From RPQJ01 sp036277615 (GTDB lineage: Bacteria > Pseudomonadota > Gammaproteobacteria > Steroidobacterales > Steroidobacteraceae), in NCBI GenBank assembly GCA_036277615.1, contig DASUMQ010000159.1:1-10919 (forward strand): a stretch of DNA of 10,919 nt, written 5' to 3'. Below the pieces are notes generated by a model, which was not told the DNA's origin, ran no database searches, and was given only the letters and a program-made list of their open reading frames with translations. Positions within the stretch are counted from its first letter, which is position 1. The number at the start of each line of letters is the position of its first letter. Positions 1-5,885 of the stretch are shown here, piece after piece. A program made the translations under genes and the position numbers.

Positions 1-268
1 CCTCGCGCGCGAGCGAGGCGAGCTCCCGCGCGGCCGGACCCCGGCGCAGGGTCAGCGGGATGCCACGACGTTGCAAGGCCTCGTCGAGGCGCGCCAAGCT
101 GTGATGCAGCCACCAGCGGGTTGCCGCGCCGGCGCGCCAGGCGCCTTCTTCCTCCGGCGCATGCACGTATACCGCCACGATCCGCTCCGCATGCCGGACC
201 GCGGCGGCCAGCGCCGGATTGTCGGCGAGCCGCAAGTCGCGGCGGAACCAGACGAGCGCGGTGGACAT
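1..268 (-). CDS. phrB: Deoxyribodipyrimidine photolyase / cryptochrome family, N-terminal part (gene runs off the left edge)
   Basis: About 89 N-terminal residues are visible, read from the ATG at 268. They begin MSTALVWFRRDLRLADNPAL, the classic start of the DNA photolyase alpha/beta domain (the ALVWFRRDLR-x2-DNPAL signature). The segment continues with a strand giving VAVYVHAPEEEGAW, then the GAATRWWLHHSLARLDEAL helix, also typical of the family. The family uses FAD plus an antenna pigment to repair cyclobutane pyrimidine dimers with blue light. Some relatives are cryptochromes or (6-4) photolyases, and the FAD-binding C-terminal half that would tell them apart lies outside the window. No clear Shine-Dalgarno sequence precedes the ATG, but the start is fixed by the family N-terminus. 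The gene follows htpX on the same strand, with a terminator between them. Family assignment is firm; subfamily is not known. Confidence 0.9.
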   Translation of the reverse strand, partial: MSTALVWFRRDLRLADNPALAAAVRHAERIVAVYVHAPEEEGAWRAGAATRWWLHHSLARLDEALQRRGIPLTLRRGPAARELASLARE

Positions 269-296
269 CGAAGACACCGGCGGATGAGCGTGGGTC

Positions 297-332
297 AAAG
301 AAAAAGCCGCGCCTCGAGGCAAGGCGCGGCTT
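297..332 (-). terminator. Rho-independent terminator downstream of htpX
   Basis: On the minus strand a perfect 10-bp stem (AAGCCGCGCC at 304-313 pairing with 323-332) with a 9-nt loop is followed by a T-rich run (TTTTTCTTT, 305 down to 297). It lies 44 bases after the htpX stop, so it should end the htpX transcript. A second GC-only hairpin without a T tract lies at 349-365 (GCGGCC/GGCCGC). The terminator ends only about 28 bases before the photolyase start codon. Confidence 0.85.
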
Positions 333-375
333 CACCGTCTCGGACGCGGCGGCCGCTGTGGCCGCGGCGCGGACG

Positions 376-1260
376 TCAGCCGACCGAGGCGCGCAGCGCG
401 GCGATGCGCTCCTCGATGGGCGGGTGCGTCATGAACAGGCGCTTGAGGCCGGACGCGACGCCGCCGCTGATGCCGAAGGCCGCCATCTTCTCCGGAAGCG
501 GCCCGGCGTGACGCTGCTGCAGCCGCTCGAGTGCGCCGATCATCGACTCGCGCCCGGCGAGCCGCGCGCCGCCCGTGTCCGCGCGGAACTCGCGCTGCCG
601 CGAGAACCACATGACGATCATCATGGCGAACAGCCCGAGGACCAGCTGCGCGACGATCGACGTGATCAGGAACGCGGGCCCGTGGCCTTCCTCGGTCTTG
701 AAGATCACGCGGTCGACGAAATGACCGATCACGCGCGAGAGGAAGAACACGAACGTGTTCACCACGCCCTGGATCAGCGTCAACGTCACCATGTCGCCAT
801 TGGCGACGTGGCTCACTTCGTGGCCGACGACCGCCTCGACTTCACGCTGCGACATGCCCTGCAGCAGGCCCGTGCTCACGGCGACCAGCGCCGCGTCGCG
901 ACGTGCGCCCGTCGCAAACGCGTTGGGCTCGGGCGAGTCGAAGATGCCGACTTCGGGCATGCCGATGCCGGCCTGCTGGGCCTGGCGCTGCACGGTGCCG
1001 ACCAGCCAGCTTTCCGCGGCATTGGCCGGCTGGGTGATCACGCGCACGCCCATCATCCGCTTGGCGGACCACTTGGAGATCGCAAGCGAGAACAGCGAAC
1101 CGGTGAAGCCGACCACGGCCGACAGGATCAGCAGCTTGCCGAGGTCGAGGTCGGAGCCCTGCGCATCGAGGATGGTGTCGATGCCGAGCAGGCTCAGCAC
1201 GATGCCGAGCAGCAGCATGATGGCGAGGTTGGTGGCAATGAACAGCAGGATGCGTTTCAT
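376..1260 (-). CDS. htpX: Protease HtpX, membrane zinc metallopeptidase (M48B)
   Basis: The protein is 294 residues, the usual HtpX length (about 290). HtpX is an inner-membrane zinc endopeptidase that degrades misfolded membrane proteins alongside FtsH. The zinc motif HEVSH is at residues 147-151, inside GHEVSHVANGDM. The third ligand is expected to be E224 in RQREFRAD, the counterpart of the HREFHAD motif in E. coli HtpX. Four hydrophobic segments fit membrane helices: about 4-22, 42-60, 160-178 and 196-218. The C-terminal THPPIEERIAALR is also characteristic. The ATG at 1260 is chosen because MKRILLFIATNLAIMLLLG matches the family N-terminus. A GGAG lies 12 bases upstream, a somewhat long spacing. 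The gene is transcribed alone, ending at the terminator at 297-332, and diverges from a small winged-helix gene. No sigma32-like promoter was recognised. Confidence 0.97.
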   Translation of the reverse strand: MKRILLFIATNLAIMLLLGIVLSLLGIDTILDAQGSDLDLGKLLILSAVVGFTGSLFSLAISKWSAKRMMGVRVITQPANAAESWLVGTVQRQAQQAGIGMPEVGIFDSPEPNAFATGARRDAALVAVSTGLLQGMSQREVEAVVGHEVSHVANGDMVTLTLIQGVVNTFVFFLSRVIGHFVDRVIFKTEEGHGPAFLITSIVAQLVLGLFAMMIVMWFSRQREFRADTGGARLAGRESMIGALERLQQRHAGPLPEKMAAFGISGGVASGLKRLFMTHPPIEERIAALRASVG

Positions 1261-1380
1261 GACGGGTCAGAACTCCATGCATGCCGCGCAGGGCACGCTT
1301 CGGATCCTTCGGTGGGGACGAGGCTACCGGTTTCAAGCTGCCGTGGCGCGCGGAGGTGACCGGCTGCAGCTTCCGGGCGC

Positions 1381-1408
1381 ATACTAACACCGAACGAAAA
1401 AACCTGAA
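1381..1408 (-). promoter_or_regulatory. htpX: Possible htpX promoter (weak match)
   Basis: Read on the minus strand, TAGTAT (1381-1386) could be a -10 element and TTCAGG (1403-1408) a poor -35, with a 16-bp spacer. It lies about 120 bases before the htpX start in a locally AT-richer patch (1381-1422) of the divergent intergenic region. The match to sigma70 consensus is only partial, so this is a suggestion. A 5-bp inverted repeat overlaps it (1404-1419). Confidence 0.25.
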
Positions 1409-1419
1409 CCACACTTCAG
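1404..1419. promoter_or_regulatory. Short inverted repeat, possible operator between htpX and the winged-helix gene
   Basis: CTGAA-CCACAC-TTCAG is a perfect 5-bp inverted repeat with a 6-base spacer. It sits in the AT-richer core of the 203-bp divergent intergenic region. Its size and position would suit a dimeric regulator, perhaps the neighbouring winged-helix protein regulating itself. A repeat this short can arise by chance, so support is limited. Confidence 0.2.
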
Positions 1420-1463
1420 ACAATCGTGGCTCGTTCCGGTTCCCTGTCCGCTCGAGGTCATCC

Positions 1464-1796
1464 GTGAAGCCACCGCCGCCCGCCCCTTCGACCCGGCACT
1501 GGACGTTCCTGAGCAACCACGCGCACGTGCTGGTCTGCCTGGCGCTCGATCGCAACGCGCGACTGCGCGACGTCGCTGCGAGCGTCGGCATCACCGAGCG
1601 GGCGGTCCAGAAGATCGTGAGCGACCTCGAGGCGGCGGGAGTCCTGGTTCGCGAGCGCCTGGGCCGACGCAACTCGTACCGCCTCAACGCGGCCGTGCCG
1701 CTGCGACATCCGCTCGAGGCGCATCGCACGGTCGGCACGCTGTTGTCGTTGATCGTCGACCGGAACGCGTCCAGGCGCACTCGACCGACCCACTGA
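1464..1796 (+). CDS. Small winged helix-turn-helix transcriptional regulator (MarR/ArsR-like fold)
   Basis: The predicted protein has 110 residues and is essentially one DNA-binding domain. After a proline-rich start comes a helix (about 13-30, NHAHVLVCLALDRNARL). The helix-turn-helix spans about 33-56 (LRDVAASVGITERAVQKIVSDLE), and the wing covers about 57-74 (AGVLVRERLGRRNSYRLN). The pattern (LxxVAxxVGITxRAVQxIVxDLExAGxLxRxRxGRRNxYxL) is that of short stand-alone winged-helix regulators. The C-terminal helix, about 83-99 (PLEAHRTVGTLLSLI), could serve in dimerisation. There are no ligand-binding cysteines of the metal-sensing ArsR type. The GTG at 1464 is chosen because a GAGGT (1454-1458) lies 5 bases upstream and the family similarity begins just after it. 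The gene stands alone, divergent from htpX and convergent with the acetyltransferase gene. Its targets are unknown. Confidence 0.8.
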   Translation: MKPPPPAPSTRHWTFLSNHAHVLVCLALDRNARLRDVAASVGITERAVQKIVSDLEAAGVLVRERLGRRNSYRLNAAVPLRHPLEAHRTVGTLLSLIVDRNASRRTRPTH

Positions 1797-1804
1797 GTGA
1801 ACGA

Positions 1805-1818
1805 CGCGAGGTCTCGCG
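1805..1818. terminator. Possible weak bidirectional hairpin between convergent genes
   Basis: CGCGAG-GT-CTCGCG is a perfect 14-bp palindrome in the 41-base gap between the stops of the winged-helix gene and the acetyltransferase gene. As RNA it gives a 5-bp stem with a 4-base loop. No T tract follows on either strand, so it is at best a weak terminator. Confidence 0.25.
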
Positions 1819-1837
1819 CCTAAGTTGTTGATTGTGC

Positions 1838-2434
1838 CTAGGGCTCGTCCGGCAGATGCTCGAGATCGATGATGACCCGCATCAGTCCGCCGGAGTGGGG
1901 CTGGGTCCCGACGTCGAAGCCGAAGCGTCGGGCCCACTCGACCAGTCGCGCGTTCTCCGCGAGTGTCTCGCCCTCGAGGCGGGTGTAGCCGCGCTCGCGT
2001 GCTGCCAGCGCGAGCGTGCGCATCAATTCGGTGCCGAGGCCGCAGCCCTGCCAGGCGTCCGCGACGACGATCGCGCATTCCGCGCGGGTCGTGCCTTCGA
2101 TCCGCGCGTAGCGGCTCACGCCGACGAGGCGTTCGCCGGATGGCTCGCGCACGATGCCGCCGAGCCCGAGTCGTTCCACGTAGTCCGTGTCGAGCAGGCG
2201 CTCGAGGTCACGCCGCGTGACCTCGGTCGCGGAATACTGCAGTCGCAGGTGCAGTGTCTCGGGCGACAGGTCGTCGACCAGCTGCAGTTCGAGCTCGATG
2301 TCGGTCGGTCGCAGCGCGCGGATGCAGACCGGCGGACGCCCCGCAGGGATCCAGGTGCGTTCGAGCTCAGCGGGGTAGCGTCCCGGGACTGCAGGCCGGG
2401 CAATGGCGGTCGGGCCGGTGGTCGACGAGTTCAC
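1838..2434 (-). CDS. GNAT N-acetyltransferase resembling the acetyltransferase domain of Pat-type protein lysine acetyltransferases
   Basis: The 198-residue protein transfers an acetyl group from acetyl-CoA to an unknown substrate. The CoA pyrophosphate loop is at about 129-134 (QGCGLG), within VVADAWQGCGLGTELMRTL. E119, just upstream, sits where Pat enzymes have their catalytic glutamate. TRLEGETLAENARLVEWARR (151-170) is the typical following motif. The N-terminal part, about 20-60 (YPAELERTW...IRALRPTDIELELQLVDDLSPET), resembles the segment opening the GNAT domain of the large Pat/acyl-CoA synthetase-like fusions. The large NDP-forming CoA-ligase half of those proteins is absent, so this is a stand-alone version. 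The GTG at 2434 overlaps the stop of the upstream gene as GTGA, which supports that start and suggests translational coupling. Later starts cannot be excluded. Substrate could be a protein lysine or a small amine. Confidence 0.85.
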   Translation of the reverse strand: MNSSTTGPTAIARPAVPGRYPAELERTWIPAGRPPVCIRALRPTDIELELQLVDDLSPETLHLRLQYSATEVTRRDLERLLDTDYVERLGLGGIVREPSGERLVGVSRYARIEGTTRAECAIVVADAWQGCGLGTELMRTLALAARERGYTRLEGETLAENARLVEWARRFGFDVGTQPHSGGLMRVIIDLEHLPDEP

Positions 2435-2784
2435 TCGCGGTCGCGGTAATCGTCGTCTTCGTCGAAGTCGTCGTCGTCGTCGTCGTCGAGATCGTCGTCA
2501 TCATCGTCCCAGTCGTCGTCGTCATCCTCTTCTTCGAGCTCGATGTCGTCCTCATCGTCCTCGTCGTCAGCCTCTTCGACGTCATCGACCCAGCCTTCGG
2601 GCGGCACCGCGAGTTCGAGGTCCATCTCGTTCCACTGGTCGAGCTCGAGTGCCTGGACCTCGCGGTCCGGCCACTGAATGCGAATGATTTCCTCGTCGGG
2701 ATCGACCGAGAGGACCTGGAACGTCTCCTCGGTGTCGAGGTCTTCGTACCACTGTCCGGCCTGCGGTTCGTAATCACGGCTCAC
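2431..2784 (-). CDS. Small conserved protein with polyaspartate C-terminal tail (DUF6763-like)
   Basis: The 117-residue protein has two parts. Residues 1-66 form a compact domain: SRDYEPQAGQWYEDLD, then alternating strands (TFQVLSVDPDEEIIRIQW), then LDQWNEMDLELAVPPEGW. This resembles the short family I recall as DUF6763 (GxWYxxLxTGxxFEVVxxDEDxxxIEIQ...PPEDW), found in Gammaproteobacteria and of unknown function. Residues 67-117 are a tail in which about 41 of 51 residues are Asp or Glu, with runs of six and seven Asp. The GTG at 2784 is chosen because the domain starts there and GAGGA lies 8 bases upstream. A longer reading from 2889 would cross the predicted promoter. The stop overlaps the acetyltransferase start (GTGA). 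The tail could bind basic proteins, metal ions or nucleic-acid-binding partners, but this is speculation. Confidence 0.8.
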   Translation of the reverse strand: MSRDYEPQAGQWYEDLDTEETFQVLSVDPDEEIIRIQWPDREVQALELDQWNEMDLELAVPPEGWVDDVEEADDEDDEDDIELEEEDDDDDWDDDDDDLDDDDDDDFDEDDDYRDRE

Positions 2785-2836
2785 GGTCGGGGTCCTCGGC
2801 GAAAAAAAGCCGCGCGAACGGCCTGCAGAGCGAATA

Positions 2837-2866
2837 ACTATACGGGCCTCCGGAATCGGCGGGCAA
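2837..2866 (-). promoter_or_regulatory. Sigma70-like promoter for the acidic protein / GNAT unit
   Basis: On the minus strand TTGCCC (2861-2866) and TATAGT (2837-2842) match -35 (4 of 6) and -10 (5 of 6) consensus with an 18-bp spacer. Transcription would begin near 2830, leaving about 45 bases of leader before the GTG at 2784. The AT-rich -10 stands out against the GC-rich surroundings. The region also serves the divergent acyl-CoA dehydrogenase gene, for which only a weak -10-like TACACT (2904-2909) is seen. Confidence 0.55.
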
Positions 2867-2952
2867 CCGGAACACACTCTATGCTGCACTGCCGCAATTC
2901 AAGTACACTCGGGTGAGAACCGCGTTCCCACGCGTCCCAAGAGGATGCCCAC

Positions 2953-4749
2953 GTGTACTCCTACCGCGCACCGCTTCGTGACATTCGTTTCGTCGTTCAC
3001 GAAGTCCTCGACTTCGAAGAGAACTATCGCGCCTACGGCCGCGAGGAACTCACGAGGGACCTCCTCGAAGGCATCCTCGAGGAAGGCGCACGCTTCGCCG
3101 AGGACGTGCTGGCGCCGACGAACCGCGTGGGCGACGAGCACGGCCTGGTGTTCGAGAACGGCCAGGTGCGGACCCCGCCGGGCTTCAAGGATGCATACGA
3201 TCGCTACTGCCAGGACGGCTGGAGCACGATGGTCTTCGACCCCGAGTGGGGCGGGCAGGGGTTGCCGGCCGGGTTCGCACTCTCGTTCGGCGAGATGCTG
3301 GTCTCGGGCAACATGGCCTGGCGCATGTATTCGGGGCTGACCGAGAGCGCAGCGCTCACGCTCCGCGCGCACGCGAGCGAGGAACTCAAGCAGCGCTACC
3401 TGCCGAAGATGGTCAAGGGCGAGTGGTCTGGCACGATGTGCCTGACGGAGTCCCACTCCGGCACCGACCTCGGCATCCTCAAGAGCAGGGCCGAACCGCA
3501 GGCCGACGGCAGCTTCCGCGTCACCGGCACGAAGATCTTCATCAGCGCGGGCGACCACGACCTGACCTCGAACATCGTGCACCTGGTGCTGGCACGACTG
3601 CCCGACGCGCCTCCGGGCACACGCGGCATCAGCCTGTTCCTCGTGCCGAAATTCCTGCCGGACGCGGACGGCAACGCCGGCAAGGCCAACGGCGTGAGTT
3701 GCGGCTCGATCGAGCACAAGATGGGCATCCACGCATCGCCCACGTGCGTCATGCATTTCAACGACTCGATCGGCTGGCTGGTCGGCAAGCCGAACGAAGG
3801 CCTCGCGTGCATGTTCACGATGATGAACCACGCGCGCCTCGGGGTCGGCCTGCAGGGCCACGGTCTCTCGGAGCTGGCCTGGCAGGCGTCGATCGCGTAT
3901 GCCAACGACCGCCTGCAGGGCCGTGCGATGACCGGCGCGAAGGAGCCGGGCAAGCCCGCGGACCCGATCATCGTTCACCCGGACGTGCGGCGGATGCTGC
4001 TCACGCAGAAGGCGTTCGTCGAAGGCGGACGCATTCTCTGCTTCCTGACCGGGCGCGAGATCGACGCCGCGCACCTGAACCCGGACGAGACCGCGCGCCG
4101 GCGCTCGAACGACCTGATCGCGTTCCTCACGCCGATCGTGAAGGGCTTCCTGACCGAGGCGGCGATGGAAGTCACGAGTCTCGCCGTGCAGATCCACGGC
4201 GGTCACGGCTTCATCCGCCAGACGGGGGTCGAGCAGCTCATGCGCGACGCACGCATCACGCCGATCTACGAGGGCACGAACGGCGTGCAGGCGCTCGACC
4301 TGCTCGGCCGCAAGGTGTTCGGCACGGGCGGCAAGAGCCAGCAGATGATCGCCGCGCGCATGGTGGAGTCGATCCAGAAATTCGGCACGCTGCCGGAAGT
4401 GGCGCCGTTCGCGGCGGAACTCGGCAAGCGTCTCGAGCAGTGGAACAAGCTCACGGCGGAGCTCGGCGCCGCTGCGATGAAGAATCCCGAGGAAGTCGGC
4501 GCCGCGGCGACCGACTACCTGCACATCGCGGGCTACATGTGTCTCGGCTGGTGCTGGCTGGTCGCCGCCGGCGTGGCGACGAAGAAGCTGGCGGACAACC
4601 CGGACGACGATTTCTACAAGGCGAAGCTCGTCACGGCCCGGCACTTCTTCACGCGCCTGCTGCCGCGCGTCGACTCGCACATGGCGGCCGCGCGCGCGGG
4701 CGCCTCGGGGCTGATGGCGCTCGCGGCCGACCATTTCGCGATTGCATGA
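2953..4749 (+). CDS. Acyl-CoA dehydrogenase, long form with N- and C-terminal extensions (DmdC-like family)
   Basis: The 598-residue FAD enzyme introduces an alpha-beta double bond into an acyl-CoA and passes electrons to ETF. It has the long architecture of the family that includes 3-methylmercaptopropionyl-CoA dehydrogenase (DmdC). A short N-terminal cap (about 1-35, YRAPLRDIRFVVHEVLDF) comes first, followed by the helical domain (about 40-155). The beta domain (about 160-275) contains MCLTESHSGTDLG (162-174) and TGTKIFISAGDHDL (191-204). The C-terminal helical domain (about 280-450) carries the FAD motif QIHGGHGF (413-420) and the expected catalytic base E440 in IYEGTNGVQ. An extra C-terminal domain (about 465-598) completes it. 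GTG at 2953 is preceded by AAGAGG with 8-base spacing. The stop overlaps the proB start (ATGA). Length alone does not reveal the substrate; DMSP-pathway partners are not seen here, so medium- or branched-chain acyl-CoA is as likely. Confidence 0.93.
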   Translation: MYSYRAPLRDIRFVVHEVLDFEENYRAYGREELTRDLLEGILEEGARFAEDVLAPTNRVGDEHGLVFENGQVRTPPGFKDAYDRYCQDGWSTMVFDPEWGGQGLPAGFALSFGEMLVSGNMAWRMYSGLTESAALTLRAHASEELKQRYLPKMVKGEWSGTMCLTESHSGTDLGILKSRAEPQADGSFRVTGTKIFISAGDHDLTSNIVHLVLARLPDAPPGTRGISLFLVPKFLPDADGNAGKANGVSCGSIEHKMGIHASPTCVMHFNDSIGWLVGKPNEGLACMFTMMNHARLGVGLQGHGLSELAWQASIAYANDRLQGRAMTGAKEPGKPADPIIVHPDVRRMLLTQKAFVEGGRILCFLTGREIDAAHLNPDETARRRSNDLIAFLTPIVKGFLTEAAMEVTSLAVQIHGGHGFIRQTGVEQLMRDARITPIYEGTNGVQALDLLGRKVFGTGGKSQQMIAARMVESIQKFGTLPEVAPFAAELGKRLEQWNKLTAELGAAAMKNPEEVGAAATDYLHIAGYMCLGWCWLVAAGVATKKLADNPDDDFYKAKLVTARHFFTRLLPRVDSHMAAARAGASGLMALAADHFAIA

Positions 4750-5885
4750 GTGGTTCCTCCCCGTCCCGGGCCGGTTCACGCCTAGCCCGGGCGCGGAGGG
4801 TCGTCGTCAAGGTCGGCTCTGCGCTGCTCGTCGAGCGAGCGACGGGTCAACTGAGTCGTGCGTGGCTCGAGACGCTCGCGGCCGACGTCGCGATGCTGCG
4901 CGGGCGCGGCCAGGAAGTGGTGCTCGTGTCGTCCGGCGCGATCGCACTGGGACGCCGCGAACTCGGGCTCGCGTCGGGCCGGCTCAGGCTCGAGGAGAGC
5001 CAGGCCGCCGCGGCGGTCGGCCAGATCCGGCTCGCGCACGCCTGGAAGGAGGTGCTCGAGCAGCACCGTTTCACGGTGGCGCAGGTCCTCGTGACGTTCG
5101 GCGACACCGAGGAGCGACGCCGTTACCTCAACGCGCGCAATACGCTCGAGACGCTGCTCAGGCTCGGCGCGATCCCCGTGATCAACGAGAACGACACGGT
5201 CGCCACCGCGGAGATCCGTTACGGCGACAACGACCGGCTCGCCGCCCGCGTGGCGCAGATGGCGAGCGCCGACTGCCTCGTGCTGCTCTCGGACGTCGAC
5301 GGCCTGTACACGGCCGACCCAACGATGAATCCCGCCGCGACGTTCATCCCGGAGGTCACGCGCATCACGCCCGAGATCGAGGCGATGGCCGGCGGCTCGG
5401 CGTCGGACGTGGGCTCCGGCGGCATGGCGACCAAGGTCATGGCGGGCAAGATCGCGCTCGCGGCGGGTTGCAGCATGTGCATCGCGGTCGGTCGCGAGAC
5501 GCACCCGCTGCAGCGCATCGACGCCGGCGCGCGTTGCACGTGGTTCGTCGCGCAGACCTCGCCCCGCACCGTCCGCAAGCAATGGATCGCCGGGCTGCTC
5601 AAGCCCGCCGGCACCCTGCACGTCGATGCCGGCGCGGCGACCGCGCTGCGCGGCGGCAAGAGCCTGCTGCCTGCCGGTGTCACGCACGTCGATGGTCGCT
5701 TCGATCGCGGCGACGCGGTCGTCGTGCGCGGACCGGACGGCGTCGACCTGGCGCGAGGCTTGAGCGCCTATTCGAGCGACGACGCGCGTCGCGTCTGCGG
5801 TCGCCGCAGCCAGGAGATCGAAGCGATTCTCGGGTATCGTGGGCGCGACGAAATGATCCACCGCGACGACCTGGTGCTGCTTTGA
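4746..5885 (+). CDS. proB: Glutamate 5-kinase with C-terminal PUA domain
   Basis: The 379-residue cytoplasmic enzyme phosphorylates the gamma-carboxylate of L-glutamate with ATP, the first and usually proline-inhibited step of proline synthesis. The amino-acid kinase domain (about 17-265) shows VVVKVGSALL (19-28), VSSGAIALGRREL (61-73), the glutamate-binding NENDTVA (148-154), YGDNDRLAARVA (159-170), SDVDGLYTADP (182-192) and GSGGMATK (223-230). A PUA domain follows (about 282-365, containing ALRGGKSLLPAGVTHVDGRF), as in the E. coli type. The ATG at 4746 overlaps the preceding TGA (ATGA), indicating translational coupling to the acyl-CoA dehydrogenase; no separate promoter is needed. The stop TGA overlaps the TTG start of proA. 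Having an acyl-CoA dehydrogenase as the first gene of the unit, rather than obgE or a ribosomal-protein block, is uncommon. Confidence 0.97.
   Translation: MSGSSPSRAGSRLARARRVVVKVGSALLVERATGQLSRAWLETLAADVAMLRGRGQEVVLVSSGAIALGRRELGLASGRLRLEESQAAAAVGQIRLAHAWKEVLEQHRFTVAQVLVTFGDTEERRRYLNARNTLETLLRLGAIPVINENDTVATAEIRYGDNDRLAARVAQMASADCLVLLSDVDGLYTADPTMNPAATFIPEVTRITPEIEAMAGGSASDVGSGGMATKVMAGKIALAAGCSMCIAVGRETHPLQRIDAGARCTWFVAQTSPRTVRKQWIAGLLKPAGTLHVDAGAATALRGGKSLLPAGVTHVDGRFDRGDAVVVRGPDGVDLARGLSAYSSDDARRVCGRRSQEIEAILGYRGRDEMIHRDDLVLL

Noticed and set aside
274..300. TTGACC at the end of the terminator T tract as a -35 for the photolyase gene
   Set aside because: No -10-like hexamer occurs at 16-18 bases downstream, and the start codon follows too closely.
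121..1359. Long plus-strand open frame (412 codons) across the photolyase start, terminator and htpX
   Set aside because: It is antisense to htpX, crosses a terminator, and encodes a low-complexity Arg/His/Asp-rich product without any family features.
2455..2560. GTCGTC trinucleotide run as a non-coding microsatellite
   Set aside because: It is the coding sequence of the acidic tail in frame, with synonymous GAC/GAT and GAG/GAA variation.
2785..2889. Longer N-terminus for the acidic-tail protein, starting at 2889
   Set aside because: The extra 35 residues are unconserved-looking and would cover the predicted promoter; GTG at 2784 has a good GAGGA site and begins at the family domain.
2899..4779. 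Long open frame (626 codons) on the minus strand opposite the acyl-CoA dehydrogenase
   Set aside because: It mirrors a clearly real gene. Its composition is Arg/Ala/His/Val-rich with no recognisable domain, as expected from the complement of GC-rich coding sequence.
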